Shown here piece by piece: positions 45,146-56,035 of a stretch of 64,000 nucleotides of DNA. The DNA is from Arcuatula senhousia (Eukaryota > Mollusca > Bivalvia > Mytilida > Mytilidae): NCBI GenBank assembly GCA_963971305.1, contig OZ020314.1:2604001-2668000 (forward strand), given 5' to 3'. Under the pieces are notes generated by a model. That model saw only the letters and a list, made by a program, of their open reading frames with translations, was not told the origin of the DNA and did no database searches. The stretch's first letter is position 1. Each line of letters starts with the position of its first letter. Both the position numbers and the translations under genes were made by a program.

Positions 45146-48100
45146 TACATCTATCACAATGGTCCATGCATTAATCACCAGGGTCCATACATCTATTACC
45201 AGTGTCTATACATCTATCACCAGGGTCCATACATCTATCACCAGGGTCCATACATCTACCACCAGGGTCTATACATCTATCACCAGGGTCCATACATCTA
45301 TCACCAGGGTCTATACATCTATCACCAGGGTCCATTCATCTATCACCAGGGTCTTAACATCTATCACCAGGGTCTTAACATCTATCACCAGGGTCCATAC
45401 ATCTATCACCAGGGTCCATACATCTATCACCAGGGTTCATACATCTATCACCAGGGTCTATACATCTATCACCAGGGTCTTTCTTTACATCTATCACCAG
45501 GGTTTCTACATCTATAAAAAGGTTCTCAAAATCTATCACCAGGGTCTCTATATCTATCACCAGGGTCCGTACATGTATCACCAGGTTCTATACATCTATC
45601 AACAGGGCCCATTCATCTATCACCAGGGTCTTTACATCTATCACCAGGGTCTCTACATCAATGACCAGGGTCTCTACATCAATCACAAGGGTCCATACAT
45701 CTATCACCAGGGTCCGTACATGTATCACCAGGGTCTTTACATCTATCACCAGGGTCAATACATCTATCACCAGGGTCCGTACATCTATCACCAGGGTCTC
45801 TACACTCATCACCAGGGTCCACACATCAATCACCAGGGTCTTTACATCTATCACCAAGATTTATACATTTATCACCAGGGTCTCTACATCAATGACCAGG
45901 GTCTACATCAATCACAAGGGTCCATACATCTATCACCAGGGTCCGTACATGTATCGCCAGGGTCTTTACATCTATCACCAGGGTCAATACATCTATCACC
46001 AGGGTCCGTACATCTACCACCAGGGTCAATACATCTATCACCAGGGTCCATACATCTATCACCAGGGTCTCTACACTCATCACCAGGGTCCACACATCAA
46101 TCACCAGGGGCTATACATCTATCAGTAGGGTATCTACATCTATCACCAGGGTATATACATCTATCACCAGGGTCCATACATCTATCACCAGGGTCTATAT
46201 ATCTATCACCAGGGTCTATACATCTATCACCAGGGTCCATACATCTATCACCAGGGTCTCTACATCTATCACCATGGTCTATACATCAATCCCCAGGGTC
46301 TCTACATCTATCACCAGAGTCCATACATCTATCACCAGGGTCCATACATCTATCACCAGGGTCTATACATCTATCACCAGGGTCCATACATCTATCACCA
46401 GGGTCTATACATCTATCACCAGGATCCATTCATCTATCACCAGGGTCTTAACATCTATCACCAGGGTCTTAACATCTATCACCAGGGTCCATACATCTAT
46501 CACCAGGGTCCATACATCTATCACCAGGGTTCATACATCTATCACCAGGGTCTATACATCTATCACCAGGGTCTTTCTTAACATCTATCACCAGGGTTTC
46601 TACATCTATAAAAAGGTTCTCAAAATCTATCACCAGGGTCTCTATATCTATCACCAGGGTCCGTACATGTATCACCAGGTTCTATACATCTATCAACAGG
46701 GCCCATTCATCTATCACCAGGGTCTTTACATCTATCACCAGGGTCTCTACATCAATGACCAGGGTCTCTACATCAATCACAAGGGTCCATACATCTATCC
46801 CCAGTGTCCGTACATGTATCACCAGGGTCTTTACATCTATCACCAGGGTCAATACATCTATCACCAGGGTCCGTACATCTATCACCATGGTCTCTACACT
46901 CATCACCAGGGTCCACACATCAATCACCAGGGTCTTTACATCTATCACCAAGATTTATACATTTATCACCAGGGTCTCTACATCAATGACCAGGGTCTAC
47001 ATCAATCACAAGGGTCCATACATCTATCACCAGGGTCCGTACATGTATCGCCAGGGTCTTTACATCTATCACCAGGGTCAATACATCTATCACCAGGGTC
47101 CGTACATCTACCACCAGGGTCAATACATCTATCACCAGGGTCCATACATCTATCACCAGGGTCTCTACACTCATCACCAGGGTCCACACATCAATCACCA
47201 GGGGCTATACATCTATCAGTAGGGTATCTACATCTATCACCAGGGTATATACATCTATCACCAGGGTCCATACATCTATCACCAGGGTCTATATATCTAT
47301 CACCAGGGTCTATACATCTATCACCAGGGTCCATACATCTATCACCAGGGTCTCTACATCTATCACCATGGTCTATACATCAATCCCCAGGGTCTCTACA
47401 TCTATCACCAGAGTCCATACATCTATCACCAGGGTCTATACATCTATCACCAGGGTCTATACATCTATCACCAAGGTCTCTACATCTATCACCAGGGTCT
47501 CTTGATCTATCACCAGGGTCTATACATCTATCACCAGGGTCCATACATCTATCACCAGGGTCTATACATCTATCACCAGGGTCCATTCATCTATCACCAG
47601 GGTCTATACATCTATCACCAGGGTCCAAACATCTATCACCAGGGTCTTTACAGCTATCACCAGGGTTTCTACATCTATAAAAAGGTTCTCAACATCTATC
47701 ATCAGGGTCCATACATCCATCACCAGGTTCTATACATCTATCACCGGGGTCTCTACATCTATAACTAGGGTCTCTACATCTATCACCAGGGTCTATACAT
47801 CAATCACCAGGGTCTCTACACTCATCACCAGGGTCCATACATCAATCACCAGGGGCCTTCAACATTTGCAATGAAAACTGTTAGCCCTGTTTTCTCTGAT
47901 TTGAGGGTCTATACATCTATCACCAGGGTTCATTCATCTATCACCAGGGTCTTTACATCTATCACCAGGGTCCATACATCTAACACCAGGGTCTCTACAT
48001 CTATCACCATGGTCTATACATTTATCCTCAGGGTCTCTACATCTATCACCAGGGTTTATACATCTATCACCAGGGTCTCTACATCTATCACAAGGGTCTA

Positions 48101-50563
48101 TACATCTATCACCAATGTCTCTACATCTATCACCAGGGTCTCTTCATCTATCACCAGGGTCTATACATCTATCGCCAGGGTCCATACATCTATCACCAGG
48201 GTCTATACATCTATCACCAGGATCCATTCGTCTATCACCAGGGTCTATACATCTATCACCAGGGTCTATACATCTATCACCAGGGTACAAACTTCTATCA
48301 CCAGGGTCCATACATCTATCACCAGGGTCTATACATCTATCACCAGGGTCCATGCATTAATCACCAGGGTCCATACATCTATCACCAGGGTCTATACATC
48401 TATCACCAGGGTCCATACCATACATCTATCACCAGGGTCTATACATCTATCACCAGGGTCCATTCATCTATCACCAGGGTCTTAACATCTATCACCAGGG
48501 TCTTAACATCTATCACCAGGGTCCATACATCTATCACCAGGGTCCATACATCTATCACCAGGGTTCATACATCTATCACCAGGATCTATACATCTATCAC
48601 CAGGGTCTTTCTTTACATCTATCACCAGGGTTTCTACATCTATAAAAAGGTTCTCAAAATCTATCACCAGGGTCTCTATATCTATCACCAGGGTCCGTAC
48701 ATGTATCACCAGGTTCTATACATCTATCAACAGGGCCCATTCATCTATCACCAGGGTCTTTACATCTATCACCAGGGTCTCTACATCAATGACCAGGGTC
48801 TCTACATCAATCACAAGGGTCCATACATCTATCACCAGGGTCCGTACATGTATCACCAGGGTCTTTACATCTATCACCAGGGTCAATACATCTATCACCA
48901 GGGTCCGTACATCTATCACCAGGGTCTCTACACTCATCACCAGGGTCCACACATCAATCACCAGGGTCTTTACATCTATCACCAAGATTTATACATTTAT
49001 CACCAGGGTCTCTACATCAATGACCAGGGTCTACATCAATCACAAGGGTCCATACATCTATCACCAGGGTCCGTACATGTATCGCCAGGGTCTTTACATC
49101 TATCACCAGGGTCAATACATCTATCACCAGGGTCCGTACATCTACCAACAGGGTCAATACATCTATCACCAGGGTCCATACATCTATCACCAGGGTCTCT
49201 ACACTCATCACCAGGGTCCACACATCAATCACCAGGGGCTATACATCTATCAGTAGGGTATCTACATCTATCACCAGGGTATATACATCTATCACCAGGG
49301 TCCATACATCTATCACCAGGGTCTGTATATCTATCACCAGGGTCTATACATCTATCACCAGGGTCCATACATCTATCACCAGGGTCTCTACATCTATCAC
49401 CATGGTCTATACATCAATCCCCAGGGTCTCTACATCTATCACCAGAGTCCATACATCTATCACCAGGGTCTATACATCTATCACCAGGGTCTATACATCT
49501 ATCACCAAGGTCTCTACATCTATCACCAGGGTCTCTTGATCTATCACCAGGGTCTATACATCTATCACCAGGGTCCATACATCTATCACCAGGGTCTATA
49601 CATCTATCACCAGGGTCCATTCATCTATCACCAGGGTCTATACATCTATCACCAGGGTCCAAACATCTATCACCAGGGTCTTTACACCTATCACCAGGGT
49701 TTCTACATCTATAAAAAGGTTCTCAACATCTATCATCAGGGTCCATACATCCATCACCAGGTTCTATACATCTATCACCGGGGTCTCTACATCTATAACT
49801 AGGGTCTCTACATCTATCACCAGGGTCTATACATCAATCACCAGGGTCTCTACACTCATCACCAGGGTCCATACATCAATCACCAGGGGCCTTCAACATT
49901 TGCAATGAAAACTGCTAGCCCTGTTTTCTCTGATTTGAGGGTCTATACATCTATCACCAGGGTTCATTCATCTATCACCAGGGTCTTTACATCTATCACC
50001 AGGGTCCATACATCTAACACCAGGGTCTCTACATCTATCACCATGGTCTATACATTTATCCTCAGGGTCTCTACATCTATCACCAGGGTTTATACATCTA
50101 TCACCAGGGTCTCTACATCTATCACAAGGGTCTATACATCTATCACCAATGTCTCTACATCTATCACCAGGGTCTCTTCATCTATCACCAGGGTCTATAC
50201 ATCTATCAACAGGGTCTATACATCAATCACCAGGGTCTCTACATCAATCACCAGGGTTTCTACATCTTTTACAAGGGTCTCTTCATCTATCACCAGTGTC
50301 TCTATATCTATCACCAAGATCTATACATTTATCACGAGGGTCTCAACATCAATGACCAGGGTTTCTACATCTTTTACAAGGGTCTCTTCATCTATCACCA
50401 GTGTCTCTATATTTATCACCAAGATCTATACATTTATAACGAGGGTCTCAACATCAATGACCAGGGTCTCTACATCAATCACCAGGGTCCATACATCTAT
50501 CACCAGGGTCCGTACATGTATCACCAGGGTCTCAACATCTATCACAAGGGTCCATACATCCAT
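45146..50563 (+). repeat. 21-bp minisatellite, left block 4 with higher-order repeats
   Basis: About 258 units. Large blocks recur with the same variants at 1,094 bp (45375/46469, 45661/46755) and at 2,034 bp (46469/48503, 47380/49414). The 38971 region of block 1 corresponds to 47380 and 49414. The AACATTTGCAATGAAAA marker recurs near 47860 and 49894. ORFs up to 468 codons (46274-47680) are by-products of the 21-bp period. Confidence 0.93.
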
Positions 50564-50939
50564 ACAGATATATACCTGCATTACTATCTATAATATACAC
50601 ATGTGCATGTATATGCTGTGAACCATGTTTGCCTAAAATAATATCACTTTGTGCATGTGCATAAATACTTTAATAATGTTTAACAATTATGTTTAACTTG
50701 GTTACAAATATATATATTGATATTATTACATATTATTATCAGTGTAAACATAAAAATGTAACATAAAAGTAATAATTCATGTATCAATTAACATACTCCT
50801 TCAATCTCTTTTGCACATTTTCCCAAATATTATAAGCTGAATAATTCAAAAAACAAATTATTAAGCGTCTCTTCCAAAATTTTCCAACCAGTTATAATTA
50901 AATCCAGTAAACTAATAAACAGATTATATATATACATAT
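50564..50939. other. AT-rich spacer before LINE copy 4
   Basis: Not minisatellite. It may be the 5' part of the LINE insertion or an unrelated insertion; no endonuclease start (WNVNG-like) is recognisable in it. Confidence 0.4.
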
Positions 50940-50942
50940 ATA

Positions 50943-53900
50943 CTTTTTTTCTTTCCACTTATTACCAAACATGTTGACAAAACAAATGATCCAATCTTTT
51001 TAAAGCAAATCAGTAACTTTGATCTAATATTTTTGGTAGAAACACATTTGGGATATGACCAAAATCTGTCAAATATTGGACCCTTTTATTGTCATTTAGT
51101 ATGCAGGCCAAAAACTAAAACTAACAATAGATATTTTGGTGGTCTAGCCGTGTTATGCAACAAAGCAATTAAAAAACATGTAAAGATTTTAAAAAATAGC
51201 AACCCTAACTTTCAATGGGTTAAATTAGAAAAAGATTTTTTTGGATTCAATAGAGATCTTTATGTTTGTTGTGTGTATAATCCACCTGTAAACTCTTCGT
51301 ATACCAAAGAACTTGGCCAGGATATTTTAAGTTTTATTGAAAAGGATATTGATAACTATCAAAATCAGGGCAATATATTGCTATGTGGAGATTTTAATGC
51401 TAGAGTTTCAAATCAAAATGATTATATTAATAAGGACAGTCAAGATCCTTTACCAATTTTTGATTCATATTGTTTTGACAAACCAATCCTTTCTAGAAGA
51501 AGTAAAGATAATAAACTAGACTCTAGAGGCAAAGACTTAATTGACCTCTGCATAAGCAACCAACTAAGGATATTGAATGGCCGAGTTCTTGGGGATTCAT
51601 TTGGAAATTATACTTGTTACACCCCAAAAGGGGCTAGTATTGTGGATTATGTCCTCGTATCAGAGCATATTCTTAATCAAATCTTATATTTTAATGTTTG
51701 CGAATTTTTACCATGTTTATCTGATTGTCACTGCTTGCTAAAATGGTGTATAAGTGCTAAATATCAAACTGAACAAGTAAAAGATGAACCAAATGCAGAT
51801 AATATGTCTCAGGGGTATATCTGGTCAGAGGATTCCCCAGCTTTATTCCAAGAAGCTTTGTTATCACCTGACATTAAATCTCGATTAGATAACTTTTGTG
51901 CATCTGCCTGCAATAATATTGAAGAAATTAATTCAGGGGCATCTGAACTAGCTAATATAATCGTAACTGCAGCCAGTAAGTCATTGAAACAACGACGACC
52001 AAAACCTATCAACAAAAATAAAAACAAGAAATATTTTGATAATGATCTCTTTAAAATGAGGAAAAACTTAATGAGTTATGGAAAAATCTTTTCTAGATAC
52101 CCAAATGATCCAAGCGTACGTGGACATTATTATAAGTTATTACGAGAATATACCAAATCTAGGAAGACAAAATATAAGCTTTTTAAAAAGTCTTTATTAC
52201 AAAAAATTGAGACTCTCCATGAAAATAATCCAAAAGAATATTGGAAATTAATAGATGAGTTAAAATGTGGAAATAAGGATGATACAGCTTCATCCATATC
52301 AGCCTCAGACTGGTTCTCACACTTTGAAAAATTAAACATTCCCGATAAAAATTTTGAAAAACAAATAGAAGTTCTCAAAAAGCAACTCAATAAACTTGAA
52401 CAAACTTTGGAGTTCACTGAACTAGACATTAAAATCAAAGAATCTGAAATAACCAAAGCCATTTCTGAACTAAAATATAACAAATCACCTGGTTTAGACA
52501 ACATCAGTAACAATATGTTAAAATGTAGTCAAGTCCATCTCTTACCACCTCTTTGTAAGTTATTTAATAAATGTTTTTCATTGGGATACTACCCAGAAAA
52601 TTGGACATTAGGTTATATTACTCCTATACATAAAGGAGGAGATTCCACTGACCCTAATAATTACAGAGGCATAACTATTACTAATGCAATTGGTAAACTA
52701 TTCAATAGAATTCTTGATAATAGATTAACAAAATTTTTAGATAAATATCATACAATAAATGATTGTCAGCTAGGCTTTACTAAGAAAGCTGGCACTTCTG
52801 ATCATATGTTCATTTTAAAGACAATTATTGACAAATATTGTTCAAAAAAAGAAGGTCGAGTTTTTGCTTGCTTCGTCGACTTCCAAAAAGCTTTCGACAC
52901 TGTCTTACATACTGGAATAAAGATTAAACTTTTAAAAAATGGTGTTGGAAAACACTTTTATAATATTATTAAAAGTATGTACTGACAAAGTAAATCTTGT
53001 GTTAAAATAAATAGAAAATTAACAAACTTCTTTCATAATAAAGTGGGAGTAAAACAGGGAGATAATCTGAGCCCTAATTTATTCAAAATATTTATAAATG
53101 ATCTTCCCAGCTACTTTACTGAGGAGCAAGACTCAATTAAACTAAATGATCGTACAATTCACTCTCTCCTTTATGCAGATGATGTTATCCTCTTGTCTTC
53201 ATCAGCACAAGGATTACAAGACAAATTAGACAAACTTAAATTGTTTTGTAATGACTGGTGTATGAAAATAAATGTAAAGAAAACAAAAGTTCTTATATTT
53301 AATAAAGCAGGAAGAACCATCAAGCAAAACTTTCATTTTAACAATCAAAATATTGAATGTGTATCCCAATATAAATATTTAGGTATACATTTCAGTGCCT
53401 CAGGGTCTTTCACAACTGCTCAAAAAGAATTATACAACAAAAGTCTTAAAGCATACTATAAACTGCGAAGAGACTTTCTATCCTTCGGTCCAAATGTGCG
53501 AAATAGTGTCCATGTTTTTGACCACACAATAAAACCTATATTATTGTATGGGTCAGAGATATGGGGCTTCTTCAATCCTTTTAAGAAAAAATTTACTGAA
53601 GAAAATATTCTATTGGAAAACATATATCCCAACATACAATGTGAAAAACTACACATTAAATTTTGCAAATACATTCTTGGAGTCAATAAAAAGGCCAGCA
53701 ATTTTGCAACATTATCAGAATTGGGAAGATTTCCTCTTTACTTTGATATAATTAAATCAATGCTTAGATACTGGTATAGACTTGAAAATCTGAAGGATGG
53801 TTTTACTTTATTGAAAGATGCTTATCAAGAGAGCAAAAAACTTGACAGCCTCAAAATACCCTCATGGTATAGTTCAATAAATGTCTTATTTAAAAAAGTT

Positions 53901-54419
53901 TCAGGACTAAATGAATTAAACAAACAAAATAATGTTAGTGCTAACCAATTTAAAATTTTGACTAAAAAACATATTTTTCAAACATTTGAAGAAAATTGGA
54001 AAACACAACTTCAAAAACACTCTGAAAGAAAGCTCTGTAATTACAGTAAAGTTAAAACACACTTCGGATTCGAAGGATATTTATTAAAAATTAACAATTT
54101 CGAACAGAGACATCATTTTACTAGACTACGTATCTCATCTCATAGATTACAAATTGAGAGGGGAAGATATCAGGGTATTCCCCGAAATGATAGACTTTGT
54201 CAACGTTGCTCATCTGGTGTAGTAGATGATGAACTACACTTTTTGCTTAATTGTACAACTTGTCTTTTAATTAGGGATCAATTACAAGAAAACATTCTAG
54301 GGAATTGTCCTAACTTTATTCAACTGAACTCCGAACAAAAGGTGTATTGGATTCTTACATGTGAAAACAAGGATATATTAGATCTTGTATGTGATTTAAT
54401 AAACAATAGTAAAGTGTGA
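50943..54419 (+). pseudogene. LINE 4 ORF2: APE endonuclease plus reverse transcriptase, one in-frame TGA
   Basis: The frame is coding-like from about 50943 (LFFFPLITKHVDKTNDPIFL) through VETHLGYD. The TTG at 51033 is an internal codon; no ATG start is evident, so the 5' end may be truncated. APE endonuclease: LLCGDFNARV, DYVLVSEH, LSDCHCLLKW. RT: GYITPIHKGGDSTDPNNYRG, ACFVDFQKAFDTV, VGVKQGDNLSPNLFKIFIND, LLYADDVILLS. C-terminal: KPILLYGSEIWGF, KFCKYILGVNKKASNFATLS and the zinc-knuckle-like CQRCSSGVVDDELHFLLNC. One TGA at 52983-52985 (KSMY*QSKSCVKI) is the only break; sister copies have a sense codon there. Confidence 0.88.
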
Positions 54420-54500
54420 CCTTTTAACTTGGTTAGATTATAGACATTTATTATAATTTGGTTTTCATTGTAAAATGCTCATTAATATTCTCCCTCTCAA

Positions 54501-54868
54501 TATGCCAAGAGCACCGTCCCTTGGTGAGTTCTGCACATGGGTCTGCCTAATAAAGACCTATGTGCTTTACTCACGAGGTGGCATATATTTACAGGGGAAT
54601 ATATTAACAAAAAATAATAATTAAAAACTTAATAACTTATGCATGTTGGTGTGCCAAGAGCACCGTCCCTTGGTAGCTTCTGCTGGCTGGTCACTTGCTC
54701 TACAACTGACCATCCTGCTTTGGCTACAAGGCGGCACACAACTGTATACCCCCCCCAAAAAAAAAAAAAATCCTTTAAAAAGGTATGCCAAGAGCACCGA
54801 CCCTTGGTGAGTTCTGCATACGGGCTTCTTTAATAAAGGCCTGTATGCTTCACTCACGAGGTGGCATA
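54501..54868 (+). other. Structured 3'-UTR motif, copies E, F and G (LINE 4)
   Basis: Copies at 54501-54585, 54648-54742 and 54784-54868. Each reads stem X, AGAGCACCGTCCCTTGG, a long hairpin Y, CACGAGG (ACAAGG in F), then stem X'. X pairs as TATGCCA/TGGCATA in E and G and GTGTGCC/GGCACAC in F. Y in E pairs GCACATGGGTCT with AGACCTATGTGC; in G, GCATACGGGC with GCCTGTATGC, with compensating changes. Relative to LINEs 1 and 2 the loop is closed on the other helix, so the same internal loop appears circularly permuted. Confidence 0.75.
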
Positions 54869-55188
54869 TTTGAAAGGAATAATTAAATTATATATAATAA
54901 ACAATATTATAATAAATAAATAAATAAGATGATAATAAATAGACTAAATTATAAATCAAGTAATATATGCATCTTATGATTAAGCCAAGTTCACTGATAA
55001 TAGAGGACATGATCCACAGAACTATACTATAGTTGTTATTTATGCAATCACTGTGTATGTTTTATACAATATATACTTTTTGCACTGTGTTATATAAATG
55101 TTTGTATATCATATTAATGCTATTCAATATCAACTATGCCCCAAAAGGGCCCATTTTTATGGCTAATAAAGTATCTTCTTCTTCTTCT

Positions 55189-55513
55189 ACATCTATCACC
55201 AGGGTCCGTACATCTCTCACCAGGGTCTATACATCTATCACCAGGGTCCATACATCTATCACCAGAGTCTATACATCTATCACCAGGGTCCATACATCTA
55301 TCACCAGGGTCCGTACATTTATCACAAGGGTCCGTACATCTATCACCAGGGTCTATACATCTATCGTCAGGGCCTATACATTTATCACCAGGGTTTCGAC
55401 ATCTGTCACAAGGGTCTCTTCATCTATCACCAGGGTCTCTACATCTATCACCAGGGTCTCTTCATTAATCACCGGGGTCTAAACATCAATCACCAGGGTC
55501 TATACATCTATCA
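55189..55513 (+). repeat. 21-bp minisatellite, last left-oriented block
   Basis: About 15 units in CTATCACCAGGGTC orientation, ending at TATCACCAAAGTTTTCCTAT. Confidence 0.9.
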
Positions 55514-55608
55514 CCAAAGTTTTCCTATGACATATGAACAAAGGGTCTCACCAGGGTCTAGACGATATTGAGATGTGGAATAAGTGTACGCGACACAACA
55601 AAACACCC
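55514..55608. other. Centre of the 24.7-kb element (orientation switch)
   Basis: A spacer of about 95 bp containing GATATTGAGATGTGGAATAA and GTGTACGCGACACAAC; the minisatellite flips from CTATCACCAGGGTC to GACCCTGGTGATAG across it. It could be all that remains of an internal domain. No ORF. Confidence 0.7.
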
Positions 55609-56035
55609 TGGTGATAGACGTAAAGACCCTGGTGATAGATGTTGAGACCCTGGTGATAATATATATTGATCCTGGTGATAGATGTAGAGATCCTGGTGGT
55701 AGATGTTTAGACCCTGGTGATTGATGTTTAGACCCTGGTGATTGATGTATGGACCCTGGTGATGAGTGTAGAGACCCTGGTGATAGATGAAGAGACCCTG
55801 GTGATAGATGTATAGTCCTGAGTGTTAGATGTAGAGACCCTGGTGATAGATGTATACACCCTGGTGATAGATGTTAAGACCCTGGTGATTGATGTTTAGA
55901 CCCTGGTGATAGATGTATAGACCCTGGTGATAGATGCATAGAACCTGGTGATTGATGTATGGACCCTGGTGATGAGTGTAGAGACCCTGGTGATTGATTT
56001 ACAGACCCTGGTGATAGATGTAGAGACCCCGGTTA
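55609..56035 (-). repeat. 21-bp minisatellite, right block 1 (inverted)
   Basis: About 20 units in GACCCTGGTGATAGATGTA orientation. Confidence 0.92.

Larger units (their letters stand above)
50940..55188 (+). mobile_element. LINE copy 4, almost full-length
   Basis: Plus orientation, about 4.2 kb. It has ORF2 with endonuclease and RT (to 54419), a 3' UTR with three structured motif copies, and a 3' end AATAAAGTATC(TTC)n at 55168-55188 that joins minisatellite. It is the best preserved of the LINE copies. Confidence 0.88.

Noticed and set aside
46274..47680. 468-codon ORF of IYHQGLY/LSPGSIH repeats (and similar ORFs across 38.7-62.2 kb) as a repeat-protein gene
   Set aside because: The 21-bp unit has no stop and is a multiple of three, so most frames stay open on both strands. 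The frame switches peptide type when units carry indels, and there is no start context, intron or domain.
51033..51035. LINE 4 ORF2 start at 51033
   Set aside because: This is an internal TTG; upstream codons in the same frame read as protein-like sequence (DPIFLKQISNFDLIFL).
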